This document shows positions 25,622 through 35,248 of a DNA stretch of 64,000 bases, piece after piece. A program made the position numbers and the translations under genes. The notes below the pieces were generated by a model that did no database searches, was not told the origin of the DNA, and was given only the letters and a program-made list of their open reading frames with translations. Source of the DNA: Brevundimonas vitisensis (lineage in GTDB: Bacteria > Pseudomonadota > Alphaproteobacteria > Caulobacterales > Caulobacteraceae). Numbering within the stretch: position 1 is the first letter of the stretch; every line of letters starts with the position of its first letter. The DNA is taken from assembly GCF_016656965.1 (NCBI RefSeq), contig NZ_CP067977.1:2771501-2835500 (forward strand), written 5' to 3'.

Positions 25622-27388
25622 TCAGGCCTGGTTGTCGCGCCATTCTGACAGGGCAGAGGCCAGCCGATCCATGACAGGCCCCCATTCGCCAAATCCTTCG
25701 ATCGGAAAGGCACGGGTCCCAGGGTAGCAGGGGTATCGGTCGGTACCGAACCGGGTCCAGGCGTCGGGCGTGGTGATCGCCCACCAGACCGCACCTGACG
25801 CCGCGGCCAGATTCGAGGTGGCATTGGCCGGGCCGACCACCAGATCCAGGGCGCAGCAGAGGGCCGCAACGTCCTCCAGATCGTTCTTCAGATCGATACC
25901 GGGCGGTGACCACAGGTTCAGACCGGCCGCACGCGCCTGCTCCAGTTCGGCCGAGCAGTCGCCGTACTGCAGATTGACGAAAGTCACCCCCGGCGTCTCC
26001 AGTACCGGACGCCACAGTTCGAAGGGCGAGAAATAGCGACGGCGCGACCCGTCCAGTTTCAGGCTCTTCCACAGCACACCGACCTTCGGCTGCGGGCCAA
26101 GCTCGGTCAGGACGCTCTTCCAGTGGGCAATGCGACCCGGGTCGGGCGTCAGAAAGGCCTGCCTGTCGGGAAAACGGTCCGGCGACGAGCGAACGTGGCC
26201 GAACAGGCTGCCGATCGGTGCCCACAGGTCCACCTCTCCGACCTCCGCAAGGTCGGCAGCGCGGGTCAGGCGACCCTCCTGTCGCACGGTAGCGTGCCGA
26301 ACGACATCGGCACGCGGAAAGCTGCGCCGGAACAGGGGAACCAGCCGGTGCTCGACCGCGATCACAACCCGGCCTTCAGGTCCTACGGCGTCGATCAAAT
26401 CGGGCAGGGCGTTCGCGAACAGCACCTCATCGCCCAGCCCCTGTTCGCCGAAGACGAGCAGACGTTGGCCGGTCAGGTCCTGACCGGGGGTCCAGGCCGG
26501 GGCCGTGGACAGAAAGCGGACGGCGTCGCGCAGATGAGGTGACAGCCGGGCCTGATAGTCGACGAAGCCCTGCACCAGGTCGCCGACCATGAAGCGGGTC
26601 AGGGCCAGGGCCATCCGCATGGTCTCGATCTCGAAGGGTTCATCGACCTGGGTCATGGCCTGTTCGATGTCGGCGATGGCCGAATGCGGATCCCCCAGGG
26701 CCATGCGGGCATTGGCGCGGTTGTAGCGAGCCTTGGCAAAGGCGGGGTCCAGGCGCAGGGCCTCGTCGAAAAAGATGATCGATTGCGCCATCTCGCCCTG
26801 GTCGCTCAGGACCGTGCCGATCGAATTCCACAACAGGGCGTGGGCTGGCTTGACCGCGATGATGGCCTTCAAGGTGTCGATGGCATCGCCATACCGGCCC
26901 TGATCGCGCAGGACGCAAGCCAGGTTGTTGTTCGCTTCGACGTGCAGAGGTTCGGCTTCGAGGTATTTGCGCAGCAGCTTTTCCGCGATCTCGAAATGCC
27001 CCAGCCTCTGCGCCAGGCGCCCCAGGTCGTGGGTGACGGCGGTCTCGGTCGGCAGCAGCTTCAGCGCGGCCTCATAGGCGGTGATGGCCTGACCGACATC
27101 GCCTGCCTTTTCACGGCAGATGGCCAGGACGTGCCACGCCATGCCGCTGCGATCGTCCAGCTTCAGCGCTTCCAGGGCAAGGCGGCTGCCCTTCTGATAG
27201 TCACGCTGGCGCAAGGCGGCGACCGACGCCTTCAATAGATCCAGCACCTTGCGCGCGGTCTTGGCCCCCTTGGGCGGAGCGGCCAGGGCCCGGGACAGCC
27301 GGCTGACGGCGGCGGGGGAGGCGGAGTCACCCGCCGCATCGCCCAGACTGGTCGGCGGGCGCAGTTCGGTCGGGGCGGCGTCGGTCAT
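25622..27388 (-). CDS. flmG: FlmG-like flagellin glycosyltransferase (TPR plus GT domain)
   Basis: 588 aa. Residues about 45-300 are TPR repeats (for example AWHVLAICREKAGDVGQAIT, LLWNSIGTVLSDQGEMAQSI, AKARYNRANARMALGDPHSA). Residues about 330-588 form a GT-B-like glycosyltransferase region (LLVFGEQGLGDEVLFANALP, KVGVLWKS, ALDLVVGPANATSNLAAASG). This architecture and size match Caulobacter FlmG, whose TPR part binds flagellins and whose C-terminal part transfers a nonulosonic sugar. It is divergent from flbT-flaF-flagellin, which supports the role. The start at 27388 is chosen because upstream in-frame codons run into the divergent promoter region. Confidence 0.8.
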   Translation of the reverse strand: MTDAAPTELRPPTSLGDAAGDSASPAAVSRLSRALAAPPKGAKTARKVLDLLKASVAALRQRDYQKGSRLALEALKLDDRSGMAWHVLAICREKAGDVGQAITAYEAALKLLPTETAVTHDLGRLAQRLGHFEIAEKLLRKYLEAEPLHVEANNNLACVLRDQGRYGDAIDTLKAIIAVKPAHALLWNSIGTVLSDQGEMAQSIIFFDEALRLDPAFAKARYNRANARMALGDPHSAIADIEQAMTQVDEPFEIETMRMALALTRFMVGDLVQGFVDYQARLSPHLRDAVRFLSTAPAWTPGQDLTGQRLLVFGEQGLGDEVLFANALPDLIDAVGPEGRVVIAVEHRLVPLFRRSFPRADVVRHATVRQEGRLTRAADLAEVGEVDLWAPIGSLFGHVRSSPDRFPDRQAFLTPDPGRIAHWKSVLTELGPQPKVGVLWKSLKLDGSRRRYFSPFELWRPVLETPGVTFVNLQYGDCSAELEQARAAGLNLWSPPGIDLKNDLEDVAALCCALDLVVGPANATSNLAAASGAVWWAITTPDAWTRFGTDRYPCYPGTRAFPIEGFGEWGPVMDRLASALSEWRDNQA

Positions 27389-27525
27389 CCGGGGTCTCGA
27401 AACGTCGTGTGCGCCGATCGTGACGGGCCACTCACAAGACATGGTTAACCACGACCGTTTAACCTGCGTCAGCGTCCGGGGCCTTAGATGAGACCCGCGT
27501 GGGCGCACAGGGGAGACCACCGCGG

Positions 27526-27948
27526 ATGCCGCTGAAGCTGTCGCTGAAACCCGGCGAGAAATTCGTTCTGAACGGGGCTGTCGTTCAGAACGGCGACCGA
27601 CGCGGCGTTCTGATCCTTCAGAACAAGGCCAGCGTGCTGCGCGAAAAGGACATCATGCAGGCGAGCGAGGTCACCACCCCGGCCCGCCGCGTCTATTTCC
27701 CGGTCATGATGATGTACCTGGACGAAGCCATGGCCCCAAAGGTCTATGACGAATTCGCCCGGCGGTTGACCGAATTCATGAGCGCAACCCGCAATCCCGA
27801 GGTCCTGAGCGACTGCGTCGCCGCCTCGCGCCATGTCATGGCGCGCGAATACTACAAGGCCCTGATGGTGGCCCGCAAACTGGTCGACTACGAAGAGAAG
27901 GTGGGTCATGTCGCTTCAGGCGTACAAGACAGCGGCAACCCGGGCTGA
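27526..27948 (+). CDS. flbT: Flagellin mRNA regulator FlbT
   Basis: 140 aa. Opens [20 protein letters not shown], the canonical FlbT start, and continues with [12 protein letters not shown] and [13 protein letters not shown]. In Caulobacter FlbT binds the 5' UTR of flagellin mRNA and limits its translation and stability until the hook is complete. The gene is followed by flaF with a 41-nt overlap and then a flagellin gene, the conserved cluster. Confidence 0.95.
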   Translation: MPLKLSLKPGEKFVLNGAVVQNGDRRGVLILQNKASVLREKDIMQASEVTTPARRVYFPVMMMYLDEAMAPKVYDEFARRLTEFMSATRNPEVLSDCVAASRHVMAREYYKALMVARKLVDYEEKVGHVASGVQDSGNPG

Positions 27949-28270
27949 GTCCCCGCGTCAAATGGAGTATCGGCTGTTCGGCGACGTCACGCGCGCGCTG
28001 ATGCATGCCGCCACCGTGGACAAGAGCGACATCGCCACACGGATCGATGCCCTGGACTGGAATCGGCGGCTGTGGTCGACCCTGGCCACGGACTGCTCCG
28101 ACCCCGGCAATGCCCTGGCCAATCCGCTGCGGGCGCAGATCATTTCCATCAGCCTGTTCGTCAGCCGGCACTCGTCCGAAGTGATGCGCGGGACCGAGGA
28201 TTTCGCGCCTCTGATCGACATCAACCGCATGGTGATGCAGGGGCTGGCCGCCTCGGCGGAAACGGCCTGA
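27908..28270 (+). CDS. flaF: Flagellar biosynthesis regulator FlaF
   Basis: 120 aa. [20 protein letters not shown] and [15 protein letters not shown] mark FlaF, the activator counterpart of FlbT needed for flagellin translation and secretion. The start lies 41 nt inside flbT, so the two opposing regulators are translated from overlapping reading frames, which may keep their ratio fixed. Confidence 0.94.
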   Translation: MSLQAYKTAATRAESPRQMEYRLFGDVTRALMHAATVDKSDIATRIDALDWNRRLWSTLATDCSDPGNALANPLRAQIISISLFVSRHSSEVMRGTEDFAPLIDINRMVMQGLAASAETA

Positions 28271-28366
28271 ATTTTTTTCCGGGCGACCCGGCAGAGATCG
28301 CCCCCGGCCTTTATGGCCAAGCTATAAATCATTGAAAACACGAGGGGTCTGACGCTGAAATCGTCG

Positions 28367-28380
28367 GGCCCCTTTCTTGC
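28367..28380 (+). promoter_or_regulatory. Sigma-54 promoter of the flagellin gene
   Basis: GG at 28367-28368, exactly ten bases, then GC at 28379-28380 (GGCCCCTTTCTTGC), matching the -24/-12 layout of Caulobacter flagellin promoters. Transcription would start near 28392, about 65 bases before the ATG. A GC-rich CCCGGCAGAGATCGCC stretch near 28291-28306, about 95 bases upstream, could be an enhancer for an FlbD-type activator (tentative). Confidence 0.7.
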
Positions 28381-28457
28381 GTGTGCGGGCGCGAACCAGA
28401 ACCGGTTCTACGGCCAGAAGGCCGTTCTTCAACCGACCAGAATGGAAGGACCCGCCG

Positions 28458-29288
28458 ATGAGCTTTTCGGTGAATACGAACCTGGGTGCCCAGATTGCAC
28501 TCCAGAACCTGAATGCGACCAACGCTGAACTGGCGACGACCCAAAGCCGCATCAACACCGGCAAAAAGGTCGCCAACGTCAAGGACAACGGTGCCATCTG
28601 GGCCATCGCTCAGGGGCAACGGGCCGACATCGGCGCGCTGGGCGTGGTCAAACAGTCGCTCGACCGGGGCATCTCCGCGGTCGATGTGGCAATCGCCGCG
28701 GGCGAGACGGTCTCCGACCTCTTGCTCCAGTTGAAGGAGAAGGCCCTGGCAGCGACCGATGAGTCGCTGAAGACCGCGTCCCGCGACGCGTTGAACGAGG
28801 ATTTCAAGGCTCTGCGCGACCAGATCGCCAGCGTCACTGACAATGCCGAGTTCAACGGGGTCAATCTGCTGGTGACCAGTGCGCCCGGTTTCAACGCCCT
28901 GGCCAATGCGGATGGATCCTCGACCCTGACGGTGGCCGCCGAAGTGCTGTCGTTGGGTTCGACGAATGTGACGGTCGCCGCCACCACCACGATCGGTACC
29001 CTGACCACGGCCAATGACGCCCTGGACGCGGTTGAGGAGTCGATCACCAATGTCTCGGCCGCCCTGGCGCGACTGGGAACGAAAGCGAAGTCGCTGCAAA
29101 CCCACAACACCTTCGTGGGCAAGTTGATCGACACGCTGGAAGCGGGTGTGGGCAATCTGGTGGACGCGGACCTGGCGAAGGAAAGTGCCAAGCTTCAGGC
29201 GCTGCAGACCAAGCAGCAACTGGGCGTGCAGGCTCTGGGTATCGCCAATCAGACGCCGCAGCTGGTGCTGTCGCTGTTCCGGAGCTGA
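28458..29288 (+). CDS. Flagellin
   Basis: 276 aa, the size of Caulobacter flagellins. The N-terminal D0/D1 helix ([33 protein letters not shown]) and the C-terminal helix ([20 protein letters not shown] ending in LVLSLFRS) are typical; a short Ser/Thr-rich central region holds likely glycosylation sites for FlmG. The RBS is GGAAGGA. It is probably translationally controlled by FlbT/FlaF through its 5' UTR. This is the only flagellin gene in the window; Caulobacterales usually carry several. Confidence 0.95.
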   Translation: MSFSVNTNLGAQIALQNLNATNAELATTQSRINTGKKVANVKDNGAIWAIAQGQRADIGALGVVKQSLDRGISAVDVAIAAGETVSDLLLQLKEKALAATDESLKTASRDALNEDFKALRDQIASVTDNAEFNGVNLLVTSAPGFNALANADGSSTLTVAAEVLSLGSTNVTVAATTTIGTLTTANDALDAVEESITNVSAALARLGTKAKSLQTHNTFVGKLIDTLEAGVGNLVDADLAKESAKLQALQTKQQLGVQALGIANQTPQLVLSLFRS

Positions 29289-29298
29289 TCCTTCAGGG

Positions 29299-29325
29299 CG
29301 CCGGCGAGGGGACCCCTCGCCGGCG
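29299..29325. terminator. Bidirectional hairpin between flagellin and exoD-like gene
   Basis: Perfect 12-bp stem CGCCGGCGAGGG / CCCTCGCCGGCG with loop GAC, centred in the 46-bp gap between two convergent genes. It lacks a T tract but is strong enough to end transcription in both directions or to stabilise the flagellin mRNA 3' end. Confidence 0.6.
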
Positions 29326-29334
29326 TCGCCGCGT

Positions 29335-30018
29335 TCAGCCGCCGAACAGGCCCGTCAGCCACGCCCACGTCTGCGGCAGCAGGCTGTTCGCCCACTCCCA
29401 GACCGGCAGCAGATAGGGCGACACCCACGACCAGGCCAACCAGGCGACCAGGCCAGCGACACCGATCAGGGCAACAGCACTCCAGGCGATGAGAATGGCC
29501 AATCCATCTCGCTGCATCAGGCCAAAGCCGAAGGTGCAGATGATGACCGCAGGGATCAGGTTTCCGCCCCAGATGGGCAGCACCAGAATGAAGGCCAGAA
29601 CGAAGGTCACCAGTCCGATCAGCACCTCTGACACTTCGCTGGTCATGATGGACAGACGGGGCTTTGACAGTCGCTCGATCTTGCGGACGCGAGGCAGAAC
29701 CGTGGCGACCCCCCGGCGATAGGTCTCGCGCTCGATCCAGCGGCTGAGCGCCCATCGGGGCAGCCAAAGCTGATCCTGGCGGATCACCAGCTGGAGGCTG
29801 ATCAGCAGCAGGGGAACGCCAAGAATCGTCGTTGTCCCCGGGATGATGCCGATGGCCACGCTGAGCAGGCCGAAGAACAGCATCAGCGCGCCGAAACCGC
29901 GCTCGCCAAAGGCATTGACCAGCTCGCCCAGGTAGAGCCGGGAATCGTCCTTGGTCCCGATGTCCTGAAGCACCTCGGAAAAGGCCCGGGTATCGGCCTG
30001 ATAGTTGTAATCGGGCAT
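29335..30018 (-). CDS. ExoD-family membrane protein
   Basis: 227 aa. ExoD signature near the start (LGELVNAFGERGFGALMLFF, then LLSVAIGIIPGTTTILGVPL), several hydrophobic segments and a Trp-rich C-terminus. ExoD was named from a rhizobial exopolysaccharide phenotype; the biochemical role is unknown. The start at 30018 (MPDYNYQADTR) is chosen over 30081 because the upstream stretch is not conserved-looking. Convergent with the flagellin gene. Confidence 0.82.
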   Translation of the reverse strand: MPDYNYQADTRAFSEVLQDIGTKDDSRLYLGELVNAFGERGFGALMLFFGLLSVAIGIIPGTTTILGVPLLLISLQLVIRQDQLWLPRWALSRWIERETYRRGVATVLPRVRKIERLSKPRLSIMTSEVSEVLIGLVTFVLAFILVLPIWGGNLIPAVIICTFGFGLMQRDGLAILIAWSAVALIGVAGLVAWLAWSWVSPYLLPVWEWANSLLPQTWAWLTGLFGG

Positions 30019-30105
30019 GGGTGCGGCGTCCGGGTGGGTCACCCCATCTAGGTGTGCAGAAGCTACCGCGCCACTTAACAAATATCCATTCGAGGCCCGG
30101 CGGGA

Positions 30106-31275
30106 TCAGCTGCCCAGCAACTCTCGCCCAATCAGGAAGCGGCGGATCTCGTTCGTGCCCGCGCCGATGTCGTACAGCTTGGCGTCGCGGACCAGGCGCT
30201 CGACCGGCCAGTCCTTGGTGTAGCCGGCTCCGCCCAGGGCCTGGACGGCTTCCAGGGACACCTTCACCGCATTCTCGGAGGCCAGCAGAATGGCCCCGGC
30301 GGCGTCATAGCGGGTGGTTAGACCGGCATCGCAGGCTTTTGCCACCGCATAAACATAGGTTCGGGCACTGTTCAGGGCGACATACATGTCGGCGATCTTG
30401 CCCTGCATCAGCTGGAAGCTACCGATCGGCTTTCCGAACTGCTTGCGCTCGCGGACATAGGGAAGGACCACGTCCAGCGCTGCCTGCATGATGCCCAGCG
30501 GACCGGCGGCCAGAACGGCGCGCTCATAGTCCAGGCCGCTCATCAGCACGCCCGCACCGCCGCCGACTGGGCCCATCACGTTCTCTTCGGGGATCTCGCA
30601 ATCTTCGAACACCAGCTCGGCGGTGTCGGAGCCGCGCATGCCCATCTTGTCCAGCTTCTTGGACACGCTGAATCCCTTCATGCCCTTCTCGACCAGAAAG
30701 GCGGTCACGCCCTTGGACCCGGCCTCTGGATCGGACTTGGCATAGACGACCAGGGTATCGGCCGAAGGGGCGTTGGTGATCCAGAATTTGGTGCCGTTCA
30801 GGACATAACGGTCGCCGACTTTGCGGGCGTGGGTCCGCATGGAGATGACGTCGGACCCCGATCCAGCCTCTGACATGGCCAGGGAGCCGACATGCTCGCC
30901 CGAGATCAGCTTGGGCAGATAGCGACGCTTCTGTTCGTCGGTGCCCCAGCGGCGGATCTGGTTGACGCAAAGATTGGAGTGAGCCCCATACGACAGGCCG
31001 ATCGAGGCGGAGGCACGCGAGACCTCCTCCATCGCCACGACGTGTTCCAGATAGCCCAGGCCCAGGCCGCCCCACTCTTCCTCGACGGTGATGCCGTGAA
31101 GACCCAAGTCTCCCATTTCAGGCCAAAGGTCCCGACGGAAGGTATTGGTCTCGTCAATTTCCGCCGCGAGCGGTGCCAGGCGATCAGCGGCCCAGCGAGC
31201 TGTGGTCTCACGGATAGCGTCGGCCGTCTCGCCGAGGCCGAATTCCATCGATTGGGGGGCGTTGGGAATGCTCAT
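30106..31275 (-). CDS. ivd: Isovaleryl-CoA dehydrogenase
   Basis: 389 aa, acyl-CoA dehydrogenase. Leucine catabolism: isovaleryl-CoA to 3-methylcrotonyl-CoA, electrons to ETF. The FAD/substrate motifs are [33 protein letters not shown] and, near the C-terminus, [20 protein letters not shown]. The catalytic Glu lies in [15 protein letters not shown], the isovaleryl-CoA position rather than the short-chain one. The companion genes of leucine breakdown (mccB/liuB, mccA, hydratase, lyase) are not adjacent. Confidence 0.9.
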   Translation of the reverse strand: MSIPNAPQSMEFGLGETADAIRETTARWAADRLAPLAAEIDETNTFRRDLWPEMGDLGLHGITVEEEWGGLGLGYLEHVVAMEEVSRASASIGLSYGAHSNLCVNQIRRWGTDEQKRRYLPKLISGEHVGSLAMSEAGSGSDVISMRTHARKVGDRYVLNGTKFWITNAPSADTLVVYAKSDPEAGSKGVTAFLVEKGMKGFSVSKKLDKMGMRGSDTAELVFEDCEIPEENVMGPVGGGAGVLMSGLDYERAVLAAGPLGIMQAALDVVLPYVRERKQFGKPIGSFQLMQGKIADMYVALNSARTYVYAVAKACDAGLTTRYDAAGAILLASENAVKVSLEAVQALGGAGYTKDWPVERLVRDAKLYDIGAGTNEIRRFLIGRELLGS

Positions 31276-31318
31276 GTCCAGCGGTTAGCATTCCCAGTGA
31301 TCTGGCGCAAAGCGACCT

Positions 31319-33103
31319 TTATTCGCCCTTCGGTCCCGTCCACCGCAGATAAAGGTTCCAGGAAGAGGCACCCACGCAGACGATGCCGATCAGAGCCAGT
31401 ACCCAGGCGATGACGGTGGTCTCACCCATGGGGGAGGGCTGCTCTGCGGCGAGCCGGAAGGCCGCAGCCGACGCAGCGCAGGACGCAAGGCCCACGCCGC
31501 CCATGATGAGAAAGGCGCCGGTTTCGCTCCAGTCGAACCGACGCGGCGCATCGGGCTCCTCGTGGCGCAGCACCGAAGCCAGGGCAGGCTCGTCCTCGAA
31601 CAACACGTCCTGATCGACAGCGGCGGCCGGGGCGCGCTGGCTGGGCTCCCACACGGGCCGCTGCATCTGGAGGGGCTCATCCTCGAACGACGGCGTCAGG
31701 GTGAATCCAGGTCCCGGAGCGGGGGCGAAGACAGGTGTCTCGACCGGGAAGGTGTTGGACCTATCCTCGGGCGGCTGGACAACCAACGGCTCAACGACCA
31801 GCGGCTCAACGACCAAGGGCTCTACGGCCAGCGGTTCGACGGCGATCGGCTGTACGGCTTCCTCGACCGAAACAGCGGGCATTGCCTCCGGCGCGCTCGG
31901 AGGCGCTTCGGCTTCGACCATGACGAGCGGGGCCGGCGCGGCGACGACAGCCTCTGCCTGCGGTTCAACGGTCGGTTCGGATGCGGGGACCGCTTCAGGA
32001 GCGATCTGAGCCTTCTCTGGGGTTTCCGGTTCAGGCGCGACATCCTGGCTGACAACCGGCGCGACAGCGTCCTCGCCCGACGTCAGCGGTTCCGTTTGGC
32101 GCGGATCGGTGGCGGCGGCGGGCACCGGCACAGCCGAAAGGTTCGGCAGCGGCCCGAACATGGGCGCGGCATAGGGTGTGTAGCGCTGGAACTGGAAGGA
32201 CGGCGTATGGGGCGGGGCGGCCACGGGTGCGGCCTCTGGGGGCGCAACCTGCGCGTCTTCTGCGGACGTCGGGGCGTCGGGCGTGTGCGTCTCAGCTGCG
32301 GCGTCGCTCGTCACCACCGTGTCTTCGGGCACGACTTCTGTCACTTCGAAGGGCGATGCGGTGGTTTCCGGGGCCAGTTCCTCCGCCACCGCCGGCTCGG
32401 ACCTGGGCTCAGGCTCAGGCTCAGGCTGAGGCGCGGCTGCGAAGGATGGGACAATGACGTCCGGCGACGGCGGGGCGACCGGCTCGCCCAGCAGAGTGGC
32501 CAGGGCTGCGGCCCGCGCGTCCGGCGCAGGTTCGGCGGATGTATCGACCGACGTTTCGGCTGGTGAAGGCTCCGCAATCGCGTCGCCCGTCGCAGCGGCG
32601 GGCTGATCCGGTTCGGCTTCCGGCGGTGCAGGCGGCGGCAGGGGCGCGGCCAGCAGGTCCGCCAGCGTTACCGCCATAGCAGGATCAGCCACGAACAGAG
32701 CCCGCTCGGCGGCACGGCGGCGGATGGCGGCCTGGGGAGGCGTGGCATCGGGCCAGCCGATCAAGGCATCTGCGGCCTCGCCCGCCGCACCGGCATTGAG
32801 CCGGGCCAGCACGTCCGACCCTTGGAACCGCTCCAGGCCAACCGAAAAGGCAAAGCTGGCCAGGGCATCGAACTGATGCTGGTTCACCGGAGCACTCAGG
32901 CTGGCATTCAGCGACTGCACCACCGGCAGCAGATCGTATTGAAGCAGAAGCTCTGCGTCGGCCTCGCTGACGCTCAATCCCTCACGGGCCGAGACGGTAT
33001 GGCCATATCCGATCGTCCAGCGCCCGGCTTCGTCCCGCACAGCGTGCGGACGAAAACCCTCGAAGCTCTTGATCAGAATGACCCCCTCGCGGGAGACCTT
33101 CAT
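31319..33103 (-). CDS. spmX: SpmX-like polar localisation factor (muramidase domain plus disordered linker)
   Basis: 594 aa. Residues 1 to about 150 are a GH24 muramidase-like domain (IKSFEGFRPHAVRDEAGRWT followed by IGYGHT) retaining the Glu/Asp/Thr catalytic pattern. About 150-520 is a Pro/Ala/Glu/Val-rich low-complexity region with short repeats such as VEPLVVEPLVV. Two membrane helices close the protein (about 528-550 and 562-585). This three-part layout is that of Caulobacter SpmX (about 430 aa), which marks the stalked pole and recruits DivJ; the linker here is much longer. The start is uncertain: the RBS before 33103 is weak and ATG 33166 is in frame. Confidence 0.85.
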   Translation of the reverse strand: MKVSREGVILIKSFEGFRPHAVRDEAGRWTIGYGHTVSAREGLSVSEADAELLLQYDLLPVVQSLNASLSAPVNQHQFDALASFAFSVGLERFQGSDVLARLNAGAAGEAADALIGWPDATPPQAAIRRRAAERALFVADPAMAVTLADLLAAPLPPPAPPEAEPDQPAAATGDAIAEPSPAETSVDTSAEPAPDARAAALATLLGEPVAPPSPDVIVPSFAAAPQPEPEPEPRSEPAVAEELAPETTASPFEVTEVVPEDTVVTSDAAAETHTPDAPTSAEDAQVAPPEAAPVAAPPHTPSFQFQRYTPYAAPMFGPLPNLSAVPVPAAATDPRQTEPLTSGEDAVAPVVSQDVAPEPETPEKAQIAPEAVPASEPTVEPQAEAVVAAPAPLVMVEAEAPPSAPEAMPAVSVEEAVQPIAVEPLAVEPLVVEPLVVEPLVVQPPEDRSNTFPVETPVFAPAPGPGFTLTPSFEDEPLQMQRPVWEPSQRAPAAAVDQDVLFEDEPALASVLRHEEPDAPRRFDWSETGAFLIMGGVGLASCAASAAAFRLAAEQPSPMGETTVIAWVLALIGIVCVGASSWNLYLRWTGPKGE

Positions 33104-33196
33104 GCGTTTCGTAACGGGTTCTGACACCGGACTGACCCAAATCGAGACGGGCGCGCTCGCCCCCAAGGCGAAGGAGCAAGGGCCGGGCCGCAGAGC

Positions 33197-34603
33197 CTAA
33201 AGCAGGATCAGGCCGGCCAGACCAAGGAAGGAGAAGAAGCCGACCGTATCGGTGATCCATGTCACAAATACGGGCGAGGCGACGGCGGGGTCCCGGTCCA
33301 GACGATCCAGGATGATCGGGATCAGGGTTCCGGCCAGGGACGCGGCGACCAGATTGATCAGCACAGCCAGCCCGATGGTCAGCGACAATTTCGGCAGGCC
33401 GAACCAGACCCCTGCGATCGCGGCCATGAGTACGGCGATGGTCACCCCATTGGTCAGGCCGACCATGATCTCGCGCGTCAGGATACGCATGGCATTGGCC
33501 GAGGTCAGCTCGCGCGCGGCCAGTGATCGGACCGCGACCGTAAGGGCCTGGGTTCCCGCATTGCCGCCGATCGAGGCGACCACCGGCATCAGGACGGCCA
33601 GGGCAACCAGGGTCTCGATCTCGGTCTGGAACTGACCGATGACCAAGGAGGCGAAGACCGCCGTGCCCAGATTGACGATCAGCCAGGGAATGCGAGACCG
33701 CACCACGCCCAGAACACCTGCACCCCGGCTCTCGTCCGACACACCGGCCAGGCGCAGTATGTCCTCGCGGTTCTCTTCCTGGATGATGTTGACGATGTCA
33801 TCGACCGTGATCTGTCCGACCAGCCGCCCGGCGGCGTCGACGACAGGGGCCGAGATCAGGTGATATTTCTCGAAGATGTAGGCGACTTCTTCCTGATCCT
33901 GATCGACGGCGATCACATTGACCGGCTCCATCAGGTCAGACAGCCGGATGTCGCGCCCCGCACGCAGAAGCCAGCTGATCGGTATGCCGCCCACCGGCTT
34001 GTTCGACGGATCGACCACATAGATGTCGAAGAACAGTTCAGGCAGTTCTTCGTGCTGGGCGCGAACATGGTCGATGGTGTCGCCGACGGTCCAGAACTGG
34101 GGCGCGGCCATCACCTCGCGCTGCATCAGGCGCCCGGCGGTGTCCTCGGCATAGCCCAGGCTGTTTTCAATGGCAGCCCGATCGACCAGGGGCATGGCCG
34201 ACAGGACGCGCTCTCTCTGATCGTCCTCCAGATCCTCGACCACGGCGGCGGCGTCGTCGGAATCCAGCTCCTGCAGGGCTTCGGCCAGGGCTCCGGCGGG
34301 CAGGCGCTCCAGCACCTCTTCGCGAATCCCGTCGTCCAGTTCCGGCAGGGTCTCACCCAGCAGGTCCGGCGAGAGGCCCAGCACCACGACGGTCCGGTGC
34401 TCGGACGTCAGAAAGCCCATCAGGTCGGCGACGTCGGCGGGGTGCAGGCCATCGAGCAAAGCGCGCAGCCGGGGACCGTCGCCGTCGTCAGCGGCATCCA
34501 CGACTTTTTCAACGAACCCGGCGGTCAGCACATAGTCGTCGTCCAGGGCCTCGTTGTCCTGGACGGTGACGTCGGGATCGAGGGTGGCGATGGTGTCGCT
34601 CAC
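33197..34603 (-). CDS. mgtE: MgtE-family magnesium transporter
   Basis: 468 aa from a GTG start with AGGGAGG upstream. An N-terminal helical superhelix (HPADVADLMGFLTSEH through AGRLMQREVM) is followed by two CBS domains (about 140-265; VDDIVNIIQEENREDILRLA). The C-terminal five-helix pore contains MPVVASIGGNAGTQALTVAV, the selectivity region. It is a Mg2+ channel gated by cytosolic Mg2+. It follows tRNA-Leu(GAG) by 68 bases on the same strand and may be read through from it; I see no Mg riboswitch in that gap. Confidence 0.94.
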   Translation of the reverse strand: MSDTIATLDPDVTVQDNEALDDDYVLTAGFVEKVVDAADDGDGPRLRALLDGLHPADVADLMGFLTSEHRTVVVLGLSPDLLGETLPELDDGIREEVLERLPAGALAEALQELDSDDAAAVVEDLEDDQRERVLSAMPLVDRAAIENSLGYAEDTAGRLMQREVMAAPQFWTVGDTIDHVRAQHEELPELFFDIYVVDPSNKPVGGIPISWLLRAGRDIRLSDLMEPVNVIAVDQDQEEVAYIFEKYHLISAPVVDAAGRLVGQITVDDIVNIIQEENREDILRLAGVSDESRGAGVLGVVRSRIPWLIVNLGTAVFASLVIGQFQTEIETLVALAVLMPVVASIGGNAGTQALTVAVRSLAARELTSANAMRILTREIMVGLTNGVTIAVLMAAIAGVWFGLPKLSLTIGLAVLINLVAASLAGTLIPIILDRLDRDPAVASPVFVTWITDTVGFFSFLGLAGLILL

Positions 34604-34671
34604 GCGGGGGGCCTCCCTCTCTCGATAATGGAATCAGCTGGTAGGGCCGATCTCTATCCCATGACGTCAAA

Positions 34672-34756
34672 TGGTGCGGTCGAGAAGACTCGAACTTCCA
34701 CGGGTTGCCCCACAGCGACCTCAACGCTGCGCGTCTACCAATTCCGCCACGACCGC
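34672..34756 (-). tRNA. tRNA-Leu (anticodon GAG)
   Basis: 85 nt including encoded CCA. Acceptor stem GCGGTCG/CGACCGC, D-arm GGCGGAATTGGTAGACGC, anticodon stem CAGCG/CGCTG with loop TTGAGGT (anticodon GAG), a long variable arm typical of class II tRNAs, and a T-arm with GTTCGAGTC. Confidence 0.95.
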
Positions 34757-34921
34757 TCGCTTTGGATCGGCGCTGATAGCGGAGGTTGAGTGCGAAGGGA
34801 AGGGGGTGAAGAGCGTGGCGAGTGGGCGAAGAAGCCGAGGATGTCCAACCGCGGCAATGCGACGGCCGAGATCAAGAGGCGGAAGGGCAAGCCAGTCGCC
34901 GCTCAGCGCTCGTCGCGGCGC

Positions 34922-35218
34922 CTACGCCGCTCCAGCCATGAAGTCATAGACGTCGGCGGGGCGGGTCACGGTGATGGCGATTCGGTCGTCGCGGATCTCG
35001 ATCTCGCCGCGTGCCACCGGGTGGTTGTTGGCCAGGATCCAGACCTCATCATTCTCGGAGGCGTCGAGCGGAATGACCGCTCCGCGTCCCATCCGCAGCA
35101 GTTGGCTCATGGGCAGCACGGAGCGTCCCAGGACGACGGAGATTTCGACGTCGACGGCTTCGATCTGGGACATGGCGAACTCGGACGCTGAGACAGGTGT
35201 GGACGGCTGGGCTTGCAT
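34922..35218 (-). CDS. fliN: Flagellar motor switch protein FliN
   Basis: 98 aa, a single SpoA (surface presentation of antigens) domain: [53 protein letters not shown]. FliN forms the C-ring of the flagellar motor with FliM and FliG. It stands alone here, away from fliM/fliG. The start at 35218 has a G-rich RBS (GGGGGG) and lies only 30 bases from the divergent lipB start. Confidence 0.88.
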   Translation of the reverse strand: MQAQPSTPVSASEFAMSQIEAVDVEISVVLGRSVLPMSQLLRMGRGAVIPLDASENDEVWILANNHPVARGEIEIRDDRIAITVTRPADVYDFMAGAA

Positions 35219-35248
35219 GGGACCCCCCAACGGCCACATTGGGTGGTC

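Noticed and set aside
31319..33103. Phage endolysin (GH24 lysozyme) indicating a prophage
   Set aside because: No other phage gene is near, and the long Pro-rich linker plus two C-terminal membrane helices match SpmX rather than an endolysin.
34604..34671. Magnesium riboswitch before mgtE
   Set aside because: The 68-base gap between tRNA-Leu and mgtE is too short and shows no recognisable M-box or other leader structure.
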